Shown one piece after another: positions 43,260-53,303 of a stretch of DNA of 64,000 nucleotides; position 1 is the stretch's first letter; each line of letters begins with the position of its first letter. The DNA comes from Paraphoma chrysanthemicola (Eukaryota > Ascomycota > Dothideomycetes > Pleosporales > Phaeosphaeriaceae), in assembly GCA_020744225.1 (NCBI GenBank), contig JAGMWG010000006.1, forward strand, positions 1-64,000, written 5' to 3'. Made by a program: the position numbers and the translations under genes. The notes below the pieces were generated by a model. The model had not been told where the DNA came from, did no database searches, and worked only from the letters and a program-made list of their open reading frames with translations.

Positions 43260-44885
43260 TTAAGTAGTATCTACAGAGTCTTTTTTGCACGTACGGGCGT
43301 TGTGCCTAGTCTCTCTGCACCTGCTGCAGCGCGCAAGAGCCTGGCGGCTGAGGCCTGATTGCTCTCTACCTTGACGCTCTTTACGAGCAATCTGTTGATC
43401 AGCCTCACGTTGGGCGAGTATATCCTCGCCAGCTCTCTTTGTCAAGACTCCCTGCTTCTGTACGCGCTTTTTCTTGCGCTGCTTTCGCTTTGACGCTGCC
43501 TCGTTAGCCTTCTCAAGGCTGGTGATCCTCTCGCGCATCAGCTCAGCTGACAGGATCATCACCTCAGCGCCCTTCTTGAGCTGGTTGATTGCCTCAATAA
43601 TCGACGCAGGCGAGGAGCTCTTGTGTTGGCGTACGCGCTCGCGAATCAGCGTTGATTGAGCCTCAAGCTCACGCGCGTTACTCGGCGTACGAGCCTGCCA
43701 GACAGCCTCTGGCAGAGCAGTAGGTGTGGGTGTACGCAGCTGTACGTCCAGCTTTGACAAGACAGCGTCTGGCTGAAGAGGTACAAGGCCTGCGCCTCGA
43801 AAGGCTGAGCAGATATTAGCTGTCGTGAACGCGCGGTCAAAGGCTGCTTTAAAAGCTGGCAGAAACTCAAGCTTCGTAATGTGGTTGATGTGGTGTCGGA
43901 TAAGAGCCTCAACCTCGCGGCTGTACGCGCGCTTTAACGGCGAGAAGCAGCTGACATCAAGAGGCTGCAGCAGGTGAGATAAGTGAGGTGGCATGCAGAG
44001 CGTATAGATATTGTTCTCCTTGCAGAGCTCTTGAAATTCAAGAGAGTGGTGGCTCTCATGGCCATCAAGGACGAGCAGGCGACGCGCACCTACAACACGA
44101 GTCTTCGTGTGAGCGTTGAAGTGCTTCAACCACGCAACTCCAAGGTCGTTGTTTGTCCAGCCGTTGTCGCTAACTGCGATCACCCAGTCGCGTGGGATAG
44201 CTGCCTCCTCGTACCAGGCAGACAGGTGATACTGGCCAGCAAAGATGAGAAAGGGTGGAACTGTCCAGCCAGCAGCGTTGATTGCAGCGATCACCGTCAC
44301 CCACTCACGATTGCCAGGCTGAATAGCCTTTGGCCGGCCTCTTCTCTCTGACCCAGTCACGACAAGCTGAGTCGTAATCTTGCCCATCATAAAGCCAGCC
44401 TCGTCAAAGTTATAGACGTCCTCGTCGCAGATACCCCACTTGGCCTTTGTCTCCTCTACAAGCTCAAACCAGCGTTGTATAAGGATAGGATCTTCACACA
44501 GAGCTCTCTGCCTATCGTACGCTCGATTGAAACGCGTCGTAAGACTGTCTGTACGCCTGACAAAGTTGCGCGCCCAGTGGACGCCAACGTGACCAGCGTC
44601 GCGCGCAGCCAGCAGCTTATCAGCCATATCACGTACAGCTGCGTACGTGGGCGCGAATCCACGTTGATCAAGGTCGAGTATATGTCTAACAATCACCTCC
44701 TCTTCTAGCTGGGTAAGCTTCTTTGAGTTGGGCTGGCAATCGCGTCGTGCAGGCTTCCCAGCGCGTCGGCGTCGGATCGTTCGTTCAGCTACGTTGTAGA
44801 CTGCTGCAGCATTGCGATTACTTTGAATTTGTTTAGTTTGAATAGCTGAGATTGCAAGCTGAATATCTTCTTCTTTTGAAACCAT
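43260..44885 (-). CDS. DDE-1 transposase of pogo/Fot1 type
   Basis: 541 aa, uninterrupted, from the ATG at 44885. The N-terminus has a helix-turn-helix of the CENP-B/pogo kind (RNAAAVYNVAERTIRRRRAG, about 24-43) and a second DNA-binding region near 60-125. The catalytic triad is visible as D161 (VYNFDEAGFMMG), D273 (LLVLDGHESHHS) and D309 (HLLQPLDVSCFSPLK), a DD35D spacing typical of pogo/Fot1. The C-terminal 100 residues are Lys/Arg-rich and end in a zinc-knuckle-like CSRCRETRHNARTC (C-x2-C-x4-H-x4-C). All key residues are present, so the enzyme may be active. It lies inside intact TIRs. Confidence 0.95.
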   Translation of the reverse strand: MVSKEEDIQLAISAIQTKQIQSNRNAAAVYNVAERTIRRRRAGKPARRDCQPNSKKLTQLEEEVIVRHILDLDQRGFAPTYAAVRDMADKLLAARDAGHVGVHWARNFVRRTDSLTTRFNRAYDRQRALCEDPILIQRWFELVEETKAKWGICDEDVYNFDEAGFMMGKITTQLVVTGSERRGRPKAIQPGNREWVTVIAAINAAGWTVPPFLIFAGQYHLSAWYEEAAIPRDWVIAVSDNGWTNNDLGVAWLKHFNAHTKTRVVGARRLLVLDGHESHHSLEFQELCKENNIYTLCMPPHLSHLLQPLDVSCFSPLKRAYSREVEALIRHHINHITKLEFLPAFKAAFDRAFTTANICSAFRGAGLVPLQPDAVLSKLDVQLRTPTPTALPEAVWQARTPSNARELEAQSTLIRERVRQHKSSSPASIIEAINQLKKGAEVMILSAELMRERITSLEKANEAASKRKQRKKKRVQKQGVLTKRAGEDILAQREADQQIARKERQGREQSGLSRQALARCSRCRETRHNARTCKKDSVDTT

Positions 44886-44924
44886 TTGACTTGCGTGGCG
44901 TAGAGTTATTGTACGTTGAGTTCA

Positions 44925-44990
44925 AAGAGGCGCGCAAAGTTGGTGAGGCGCGGCGCTCGCTTGTACGCGGCGCTCGCTTATAAACTACGT
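44925..44990. repeat. right terminal inverted repeat
   Basis: The reverse complement matches the left TIR with about one difference (CTCACC against CTCACT). It also carries two AGCGAGCGCCGCG copies in inverted orientation. Confidence 0.9.
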
Positions 44991-44992
44991 TA

Positions 44993-45514
44993 CTGAAATT
45001 TGATGGTTATGTTTGTAGAGAATGAGGACCACAACCTTGAGTTCACAGTTACTGTCTTTGAAAAGGATAGATGCTGCGTTATCCGAAGTACATAAGAATG
45101 GTCATTGATTTACGAGTTTGGTTGGATAGAATACAAGATGTTGACGCTCCAGTGTTATTGAATAAAAGTCATTGGTGTAGCCTCTTGGTCGTGTTTTGTT
45201 ATCGGTGAATGTCTTACGAAGGTTGTTCTAACAGACGTTTTCGATATAAATAAGCAATAAAACGAGAGAGAACAATTTCATGGCCGAAGAATGTCGCCTC
45301 TGATCCATATTCACTTTGAACTTGAGACATAACCAAATTTACAAGATTTCGTCCAACCGCGCATACCATGGCAAATACCTCGTCACGCACGGTAGATCAG
45401 AACAGTGCACCGAATCTTCAATCATCGTTGAAAACAGACGCTCCTACCAACAATCATATCTATAATGCAACGAGTGAGTACAACCCAACAGTACCCTCCA
45501 TGCCAAGCAAGACT
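44993..45514. other. intergenic, right flank of transposon
   Basis: 522 bp, AT-rich; no gene supported. Confidence 0.5.
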
Positions 45515-46900
45515 TTACATCGGCATCCCCTCCATACCGGGCAACTCCTTCATCCACCCATCCGCATCCTCCTTGACCCTCGCCTTAACCTGACACGCAT
45601 TCCCTGCATCCGGCTGCTGCGTCTTGAGCCCGCCACAACTCGCGCCCATGCACCCCTTCGCCTCGTCCATGGCCTTTTGCAAGCTCTGGTCCTTCCAGCC
45701 AAACACGTAGTCGCCGTGCTGACCGTAGCCCGTAGGGTCGCCGGTGCTGAGGACAAAGGGCTGGGAGCCGTCGGCGGGCCATTCGGCTTTGTTGTTGAAG
45801 TTGCGGGTGTCCCAGACGATCTAGGTGGTGTTAGTGGCGGTGTAGTGAAACAAGGGAGGGGCAAGGGGGAACTTACTTCGAGCATGAGTTGTGGGATTTT
45901 GACGGGGTGTGTGGATGGGCATGCGCCGCCTGTGCCGGTACCTGAGAAGGAGGCCGGGCCGTTGGATGGGTACGCGACGTGTGATTTGTGGTCAGGGCTG
46001 TCGAGGTTGACGCCATCCCAGCAGCTTTTATACAAGTCAGTCAAAGAACCTTTGTCTACATGTGCAAGACGTACGTTGGGTACAAGATGTTTGAACGAAT
46101 GCCTCCGGGGCAAGCCGTCTTGGGGAAGCCCTCAGTGTCAAGCTTGGCATCAGCGCATGGAGCAGCATTGTCGCCGCCAAAGTTGTTGGCGTTGTAGCAC
46201 CGGAAGCAAGTCTGCATCTTCAGGTTTTTGCTGACGCGGTTGGTTGGGTCGCCGACCAGCATGCGAAAACCCTTTGACAGTGTTAGTCATTGTGAGGAGC
46301 GAAAAGTAAAAAGGAAGCATACTGGCTTGAAAGCAGTGGTTTGGCCCTTTCCGCCCGACACGTAGTACACTACGAAACCACCCTTGGTCTTCCCAGTGTA
46401 CTTGTCGTTGAACAGCTCTCTGTTCGGGATCTGAGGTACGCGCCTGTACGTGCCATTGCGGGCTTTGAAGTAAACGTTCGCTGAACGCCAAGTTAGCTAC
46501 AAAGATATTGTCGACAGGCATGATATCTTCCTTACCGGTCCAATAATTGCTCAGCTAACCACAGATCAGTATCAGTCCATAATATGTTTCTTGACTCAAC
46601 AGTTCAAGGTCATCAACTTACATCCTCAGAGTATCCACATGTCGTGCAGTCCGCAAGCTTGGCAACATCCGTCGATGCCATGGAGACATTAAACGCATTG
46701 CCGCCAACGACCTGATGCATATGCGGCGAGGGCGCTTGTCCTGGGTTGACCAGCGGATCGATACGGTCAATGACGACCTGGGAGCAACCGAATCGCAACA
46801 TGGTGAACGCTCCGCCCTGGCGAGCCTCTAGGAAATGGCCTGGCTCGGCCTTGGGCAAAGCCTGCGCGAGGCCCGCAAAGAGCAGCGTTGGAAGAAGCAT
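45515..46900 (-). CDS. secreted DUF1996 protein
   Basis: Predicted exons 46900-46622, 46554-46536, 46480-46323, 46271-46075, 46024-45877 and 45820-45515 give 368 aa; the second exon is only 19 nt. A signal peptide (MLLPTLLFAGLAQALP) precedes a typical DUF1996 domain: MLRFGCSQVVIDRIDPLVNPGQAPSPHMHQVVGGNAF at the start, LSNYWTANVYFKARNGTYRRVPQ across exons 2-3, PAGG-like CPGGIRSNILYPTCWDGVNLDSPDHKSHVAYP in the middle and VIWDTRNFNNKAEWP across intron 5. Each junction restores a conserved segment. DUF1996 proteins are extracellular fungal proteins, sometimes induced under stress or on plant material, with no established activity. The His-rich PHMHQ motif may bind metal, which is inference. Confidence 0.9.
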
Positions 46901-47651
46901 TGTGACTTTGGACTCGACCTGAAAGCACAAAGATACAAGGTACTAGATTCGAAGTAGTGAGTGAATCGCACGCAGAGAGGAGAGAAGTCCCTCAAGTCGC
47001 TTTCATACATGCCCGCCCCAGTCCAGACACTCATCATGTCAAATCCTTGCTTCCAACACACAACTGCCGAGCCAGCACACTCAGTACCACAAGCAGACTT
47101 CAGATTGCTTCTCATATCAAGAATGTGGTTCTCGTGGTACCGCGCAATGTCGGCAGTTGGCGGAGCAATATCGCTGCTGGGTGAATGCTCGCTTATTGGA
47201 TCGCTTCGGCTAAAAGCTTCAGATTGCTTGACTGCAGCGACACACGTCTGGTGGCTCCGGAGCACCGCGATCGTCAAGAGACACGAGGGTGGGTGTGGGG
47301 TTGCAGTCTGGGGTACGGTGTGACGTGCGGGAAGGATGCTGACGGCGCATGGGTGTCACGGGGAGCGCGGAAGCTCCGCATCCTTCCACAATCTGTACTT
47401 GTCGGAGGACTGGAGGCTTGTTCTTTGCTAAGAGCAACAGCCTCAGCATTCAATTCAACTATTTGATAGCTGGCCGGGCTTTTGGAATTATGGGCACGAT
47501 TGCAAACAGATGTCCTCGATTAGCAACTCGGTGGTAAACGGCATGTATTGCTTGTCCTGTCCGAAGGCACCGCCTTCCTCGATGATAGTACCTAGCTGCA
47601 TAATGGCCAGTATGTTCCATGATACTATCATTCTTCATATATCACCATGCT
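46901..47651. other. intergenic
   Basis: 751 bp between two minus-strand genes; no convincing gene. Confidence 0.5.
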
Positions 47652-50600
47652 TCAATAGCCCAGTCCCCGCTGCTGGTTTTGCCTCTCCAACAGCTCCAGT
47701 TGCCTCTGATAATCCTCCAGGGCATGGCCGCGGATCTCCTGGTCTGATCCAAGACCCATGTGGAACCATAGATCTACTTCATCGCCCTTGAAATCCTCAT
47801 CTTCGTCCTTCTTGTCTTCGATTACTTCCTCGGCTTGATCACGACTACCCTTGCGCACTGCCAAGCGTTTCGCAACCTCATTCGCCTCAACTAGGCTCAC
47901 AAGTTTCCTCTTTGTTCCTTGTGCTTTGCTTGCAAATTCCTGACATACCAACCACACTTTTTCTGTACCCGAACGTGTGTCCTTCGGATCATCGACGAAT
48001 GTCTCGGGCAGTCGGGTGAGAACATTGGCCGGATCGCGCCGTCCCCTGCGCCCGAGGCGACGTCGACCGCCACCGTTGTAGTAGATCTCGGCTGTCGCAT
48101 GAAGGGATGGTGGATCGTTGAAGACTTCCTTTGCAAGGTATGCATCTTTTGCCATTTCGTATGGTGTGCGACCAGTTGCATTTTCGCGGAAGAGCAGCTC
48201 GGGCCGGCACTCCAGCATGGCGCGCAAGACGGCATCTGCACCGTATCTGACAGCCGCATGAAGCGGAGTATCGCCTTCGCCATTGACAATGTCTAAATCT
48301 TCGCCCTTGCTGAACTCGATAAAGAGTCGAACAAACTTCTCTCGATCAGGGCCCACTGCCGCGTTGTAGGCAGATGTCTTGGTGTTCTCGTAGATCCAAC
48401 GCGCCAACGGGGTTGCTGCTCCCGGTGCTTCGGTAGTCCGCTCTGAAAAGAGGCTTGCAAGGAGCCTCTGATCGACAAGCTCTAGCATGGCGCGCATATC
48501 CTCTATGTCCTTCTCGGCGTTGAGGAAGTTGCTGTTGAGCATCGCGTGGACGAGGTTGCTGCCAGCAGAATTGCGACATGTTTGATCGGCACCGGCTTCG
48601 ACTAGAACCTTGATCATTTGAACCCGATGGAGAGCGAATGCGAGCTGAAGAGGTGTGTTTCCCGCTGCGGACTTATGGTGTATTGCCTCCGGATGAGTCT
48701 TGCATAGATGGCGAAGCAAATGCAGTGAGGCCTCGGTCGTCTTTCCGAGTACGACGCAATGTAGTAAGATATGGGACCGCAGATGCAGCCATTTACTAAC
48801 CGAACCCTCAATGCCGCCTTTAGTTCTTGCCAGATTCTCGATTCGTTTGTCATCTCGATGGAGATCTGCAAATTCAGAGTAGGAGCGCAAGGCGGCATCA
48901 CTTTCGAACCACTCTATGCTTTCCAGCTGTCCGAGTCGTGCTGCATGGAGAACCGGCGGATGCTGTACACCGGATGCTTCAACCTGCGTATCTCGTCCGG
49001 CATTTGCCCAGTCTGCTCGCTTCTTGCCATGCACCGAAAGACCTTGGTAGTATCTCGGTTTTTCCACAATCTCTATGCCACTCTTCTTGACAAGGTCATC
49101 CAACGGCATGCCAGCGCCGGTGCGTTTGATGATCTCTTCAAGTAGCTGTACTCTGCCAAAGGCAATCGCGTATAGAAAATCTGCGTCTTCGAAACGGTAA
49201 AATGTGAGGGGTGCGTCTTTTGCATCAATGTTCTGGACAGCGCATTCCTCACCTGCAACCAGCAGGAAGTGTAACAAATCTGGGTCATCCAGGTGAATCG
49301 CAAACTGGAACAGGTTGCCGGGTCTGGAGGTCTCGGGGATATGTTCTTGGACAGCTGGGGTATTCACATGATACGTGCGACCGTTAGCTGCATCCTTTAG
49401 TACTCTCCGAGGCTCGCGAGACCCTCTGATTCGACGGCGCGAGTACCATCTACTACCGCTCGAGCTGAAATTACGAGCATATAACGTGGTAGAAGGTTCT
49501 GATGCATCGTCATCTTCGAGAAACCGGTGTACAGGACAGGGCCATGAAATCAGCTTAAGTGGCGTAACATCGCTTTTGACCTGGTTCTGGATTTCTCCGA
49601 TATTCTCGATGGTATATCGATCATCAACAATCTCAGAATATATCTGAATTTCATCGTCGTCGCTGGTTGACGATTCCTCATCCTCGTCTGCCGGCTGGAT
49701 GCTGTGTTTAGCGTTTGTGGACCTGTCTTCGGGCGCATATTGCGCATGCGCTATTTCAAGCACAGCCCGAGCGATGTCGAAATTCTTGCGAAGCACAGCA
49801 ATGGAAAAGGGTGAGAACTGGTGAGAATCTCGTACCGCAATTTTCAGCGGACTTTGGGAATCGCCCCAGACTGTTAGCGTGAGTTCCTTGATAGTCGGCA
49901 GGTCTGCATCCCAGCAAGCCTGGAAAAGCTTCGTGTAGCCCTCCCGCCGATCATCCGTCAGATCTGGAACTTGGAAACTGAGTACTGGATTCCATGGCTT
50001 GGGTGGCACAGGTTCATACGAAGGGCCTCCGTAAGAGTGTTGGTCCAGGAGCTTGACATCGGGATACAGCTCCTTGAACGTCTTCGCGCCTCGCCTGACG
50101 AGTTCTGCTTCGAGACCTTCAAACTCACTGAGCACAGCTTGAGCTGCTTCTTTCTTCTCTTTGGTACCCTTGGGCTCTTTGTCTGTTGCAACCCAGTCCT
50201 CATAGGCTTTCAACTCTTTCGCATAGTTAGACTTGGCATCTGCAATCTGGACCTTTGTTGACCAATGAGCGTAAGTCCCTTCTACAAGATCTTGAAGATA
50301 TTCGCCGTCTTCGCGCAACGCTAGCGGAGGATGGCGCGTACCACGAGATCCCATCAGATAGCTGTAGCCTCTATTGGGAATCTCGCCAGAGTCGAGGAAC
50401 TTCTTAACGGCCTTGATTTTTCCCGAAACGGCATCGAGTACGCTGTGTATTTCGTTGTCATATTGATTGCCCTGAAGGGTGGCTCTCCAAGCATTTGGAT
50501 TGAGGCTGTTGACATCTGCACCCGCATCCAAAAGCTTCAAGACAGTGGAAGCAACTTCGGACCGCACAGCCGCGAAGATTGGTTGCTCGAAACTCTGTCG

Positions 50601-53303
50601 GAAGTGTTGTTTATTCAGCTCAGAATCTCCCTGTAAGTCCCATTTCGTCTTGTACGAGGTCAGGTAAGTTGCATAGTCGACCTCAGCTTTTGCACCAAGC
50701 TCCAACAGCGCGTCCACGCCAGCCTGACCACGAGTTAGCATAATATGTTTTGAGATCACGACCAAAAAATTGCGACTCACCGTATCGCAGTGCTCTATAG
50801 CTGCGTGGAGAGGGCCCTTGGCAGATGCACTATACTGGTAGCCAGACATGGAAAGATGGTTAACCGCACGATGCGCAGCAGGCTTGTCCGCCGCAACCAT
50901 GGCACCGAGGAGATTGGCTCCATGTGCGGCGAAATAATTGAGCGCAGTCACATGTTCAATGTCTGCTTGTGCGGGAGATGCTCCCAGGCTGATCAGCAAT
51001 TTCGTCATGTCCTTCGCATGCTCTGATGGCAGTTGCAATGCGAGGACAACGGGAAGTATCGCAGCGCGCGGATTCTTGTTATAGTCGTTGACAAGCTTAA
51101 TGGGGAGAAGCACATCTGCGCCGAAGTCTTGGACCAGAACCTTGACTACTTCTGTGTGTCCATTGGCAATGGCGAGATGGAGCGCAGAGACTGGGGCATC
51201 CCATGCTAGAACGTTGACATCGTAGACATCGGGCTCATCTTCATCTGCATCATCAGGTAGTGTCTCGTGTTCTTGAGATTTCTTCCGATCGATCCTCACG
51301 ATTGAATTCTCGGTAGTCGCATCATTATTGTCAGACTCGTCGTCCATCATGTCGACATCCTCATCTTCGTCTTCACTACCCTCAAGCTCAGGCTCGACTA
51401 CGCTACCTTGCTCGGCGGAGGCCATGTCTACCATTTCCTCGTCGTTGGATTGTTCTCTGGCTGTCCTCTGAGCTTTTCGTCGCGCATCTTGCTTCTGCGA
51501 TTCAATCTCTTCGTTGGCCTCGCTCCGGGTCAGGAGTGCTTTGACCACGGTTGCTTCGCCACGCATGGCGGCGAGGTGTAAAGCGGTCTTGCCATCGAAG
51601 ATACGCGCGACAATGCGAGCACCGGCATCGATGAGACATTGGACAATCTCAGGCGTCGAGCTTGTTACGGCAAGATGAAGAGGAGTACGCCCGGTAAAAT
51701 CTCGTGCATTGACATCCGCGCCTTCCTGACTGAGCCAATCTTTCACGTGCTCGATGTCACCATCTACAATGGCCTGGCAAAGCCTGGCGGTGTTGCCGAC
51801 GTAGGCCATTTCAGTCCAATCATCATCAGTCAGAGGGTTGAAAGAGCCAATGGCTTGTCGACCAGGGTCATCTTTGATGAATGACAAGTCACCGGCAACA
51901 TATATCTTGTCCTCGGCTTCCGCGAGCTCGTGGTCCTCTGGCGTGGTGGGCTTTGGACAATAACCGCAGCAGTCACCAATGACATCAATGGCGCTACCGA
52001 AGAAGGCAGGGTGTCGATGGAGTGCGGTATCGCGTTCCTTCGGGCGATTCCATTCCGCATTGAGCAACAGGTCCTTCGCGTAGAGCAACCGCTCAATCTT
52101 GCGTGCGTGATACCTAGGCCCATATGGTATGGTAAAAGTGTGATAATCACTCACTTCGTCGGTCTCGACCCACTCAGCAACCTCATCATCGTGTTCTTCT
52201 TTCATGTTTCCTTTCAGCTTGCGTGATGCCCAGCGATTGATAGCAGGTCGACCACGCTCAGCCCGACGCTGATCAACATATGCCTCTCTGTCGGTGTTCT
52301 TGGGAAGCTTCTCTAGTACTAGAAGGCGAGCAAGACCAAGAGTTCGACCGAACGATCGCTCGAAAAGAGTCGGGTCTATGCGTGATCGATCGAGAAGCGG
52401 CCAGTAGACCTCGAAGCCTCTGTGTGAGTACTTTGAGAGGCGGTTCTCATATGAAGGAGAGCGACGAGTCAAATCAATGGTATTGATTTGAGTCATGTAC
52501 GCGGCCAGCGCCCGCGGACTGGCATAAACCTGCTGTCCATCGTAGGCTGCGCAGGAGCAGTCAACATCGAACCCAGTGAGAATCTCAGAGATGGATCGAT
52601 AGATGCGCAAGACTATCTGCACATGTCGTGTGGGGTACTGAGAAACGATGGTGATGGCATTCTTGGTGCGGACTGTTGTCGTCTCCGTGAGGATGGAGTC
52701 TCGAATGCGCTGTTCAATCTGTTTGATCTTCTCTACGGCTTGATCTTCGGTCAGTCCGTAGAGAAAGAGATCAACATCAGAGGCAGGAGCGAGATGCTGG
52801 TGATAATATTCGCGCAATGCCCGTTTGGACGTGTTGTGCTTCTCAGGAATAGGGAGAAGAGAGGTGACCACGGCACTACCGGCAACAACAACATTGGACC
52901 AGTCCATATCCACCAAGGAGGATTCTGAAAACAGTTGGAAATTCGTCTGAAACTCTTTCAAGGACTGGACAACAGCGGGAGCGCCATTGGGTCTGCGGTC
53001 GGATTTCTTGAGTGGCATCAAGTAGCGTTGTCGTTCGTCGTCAGTCTCGGCAGATAAGTCACGTGCTCGGACTTTGAGATCCTGTTCACGGCCTGAAAAG
53101 ATGGGGACGACATTGGATTTGTTGATTGCCGGGTGATCCGGGTGCTGGGCGAAGACCTCGCGAAGTTTGGAATCGTAGTCCTTATAGGGAGTGAGCAAGT
53201 CGTGAAGGGGGGTTTCAGGCTGGCTGGCGACGTGCGAGATCCAATCTTGGTGATCCGCAGGAAGCGAGGGAAGAGCGATCGGATCCGACCCTAGTGCCGA
53301 CAT
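47652..53303 (-). CDS. very large protein: NTase-like N-terminus fused to ankyrin repeats
   Basis: A single exon of 1883 aa from the ATG at 53303; the codon at 53312 is TTG. Residues about 135-185 read VVVAGSAVVTSLLP, then SDVDLFLYGL, and residues near 235-250 read GFDVDCSCAAYDG. The GS...D-x-D...third Asp order is the pattern of the Pol-beta-type nucleotidyltransferase fold. Ankyrin repeats follow, for example TGRTPLHLAVTSSTPEIVQCLIDAGA (about 545-570), DGKTALHLAAMRGEATVVKALL, VSALHLAIANGHTEVVKVLV and late copies such as GNTPLQLAFALHRVQMIKVLVEAGAD and GDTPLHAAVRYGAD. An acidic linker (DEDEDVDMMDDESDN) splits the repeats. The C-terminus is Glu/Lys-rich and coiled. No function is known. An intronless 5.65-kb frame is unusual in this intron-bearing window. 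Confidence 0.88.
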   Translation of the reverse strand: MSALGSDPIALPSLPADHQDWISHVASQPETPLHDLLTPYKDYDSKLREVFAQHPDHPAINKSNVVPIFSGREQDLKVRARDLSAETDDERQRYLMPLKKSDRRPNGAPAVVQSLKEFQTNFQLFSESSLVDMDWSNVVVAGSAVVTSLLPIPEKHNTSKRALREYYHQHLAPASDVDLFLYGLTEDQAVEKIKQIEQRIRDSILTETTTVRTKNAITIVSQYPTRHVQIVLRIYRSISEILTGFDVDCSCAAYDGQQVYASPRALAAYMTQINTIDLTRRSPSYENRLSKYSHRGFEVYWPLLDRSRIDPTLFERSFGRTLGLARLLVLEKLPKNTDREAYVDQRRAERGRPAINRWASRKLKGNMKEEHDDEVAEWVETDEVSDYHTFTIPYGPRYHARKIERLLYAKDLLLNAEWNRPKERDTALHRHPAFFGSAIDVIGDCCGYCPKPTTPEDHELAEAEDKIYVAGDLSFIKDDPGRQAIGSFNPLTDDDWTEMAYVGNTARLCQAIVDGDIEHVKDWLSQEGADVNARDFTGRTPLHLAVTSSTPEIVQCLIDAGARIVARIFDGKTALHLAAMRGEATVVKALLTRSEANEEIESQKQDARRKAQRTAREQSNDEEMVDMASAEQGSVVEPELEGSEDEDEDVDMMDDESDNNDATTENSIVRIDRKKSQEHETLPDDADEDEPDVYDVNVLAWDAPVSALHLAIANGHTEVVKVLVQDFGADVLLPIKLVNDYNKNPRAAILPVVLALQLPSEHAKDMTKLLISLGASPAQADIEHVTALNYFAAHGANLLGAMVAADKPAAHRAVNHLSMSGYQYSASAKGPLHAAIEHCDTVSRNFLVVISKHIMLTRGQAGVDALLELGAKAEVDYATYLTSYKTKWDLQGDSELNKQHFRQSFEQPIFAAVRSEVASTVLKLLDAGADVNSLNPNAWRATLQGNQYDNEIHSVLDAVSGKIKAVKKFLDSGEIPNRGYSYLMGSRGTRHPPLALREDGEYLQDLVEGTYAHWSTKVQIADAKSNYAKELKAYEDWVATDKEPKGTKEKKEAAQAVLSEFEGLEAELVRRGAKTFKELYPDVKLLDQHSYGGPSYEPVPPKPWNPVLSFQVPDLTDDRREGYTKLFQACWDADLPTIKELTLTVWGDSQSPLKIAVRDSHQFSPFSIAVLRKNFDIARAVLEIAHAQYAPEDRSTNAKHSIQPADEDEESSTSDDDEIQIYSEIVDDRYTIENIGEIQNQVKSDVTPLKLISWPCPVHRFLEDDDASEPSTTLYARNFSSSGSRWYSRRRIRGSREPRRVLKDAANGRTYHVNTPAVQEHIPETSRPGNLFQFAIHLDDPDLLHFLLVAGEECAVQNIDAKDAPLTFYRFEDADFLYAIAFGRVQLLEEIIKRTGAGMPLDDLVKKSGIEIVEKPRYYQGLSVHGKKRADWANAGRDTQVEASGVQHPPVLHAARLGQLESIEWFESDAALRSYSEFADLHRDDKRIENLARTKGGIEGSVSKWLHLRSHILLHCVVLGKTTEASLHLLRHLCKTHPEAIHHKSAAGNTPLQLAFALHRVQMIKVLVEAGADQTCRNSAGSNLVHAMLNSNFLNAEKDIEDMRAMLELVDQRLLASLFSERTTEAPGAATPLARWIYENTKTSAYNAAVGPDREKFVRLFIEFSKGEDLDIVNGEGDTPLHAAVRYGADAVLRAMLECRPELLFRENATGRTPYEMAKDAYLAKEVFNDPPSLHATAEIYYNGGGRRRLGRRGRRDPANVLTRLPETFVDDPKDTRSGTEKVWLVCQEFASKAQGTKRKLVSLVEANEVAKRLAVRKGSRDQAEEVIEDKKDEDEDFKGDEVDLWFHMGLGSDQEIRGHALEDYQRQLELLERQNQQRGLGY

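Larger units (their letters stand above)
43137..44992. mobile_element. complete pogo/Fot1-like (Tc1-mariner) DNA transposon
   Basis: The element body spans 43139-44990 (1852 bp) and is flanked by TA at 43137-43138 and 44991-44992, the target duplication of Tc1/mariner elements. Terminal inverted repeats of about 66 bp (43139-43204 and 44925-44990) differ at about one position. Each contains two copies of AGCGAGCGCCGCG spaced 17 bp apart. A single intact transposase fills the interior on the minus strand. Near-identical TIRs and an open frame suggest a recent insertion and no RIP damage. It sits in intergenic DNA and interrupts no recognised gene. Confidence 0.93.
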
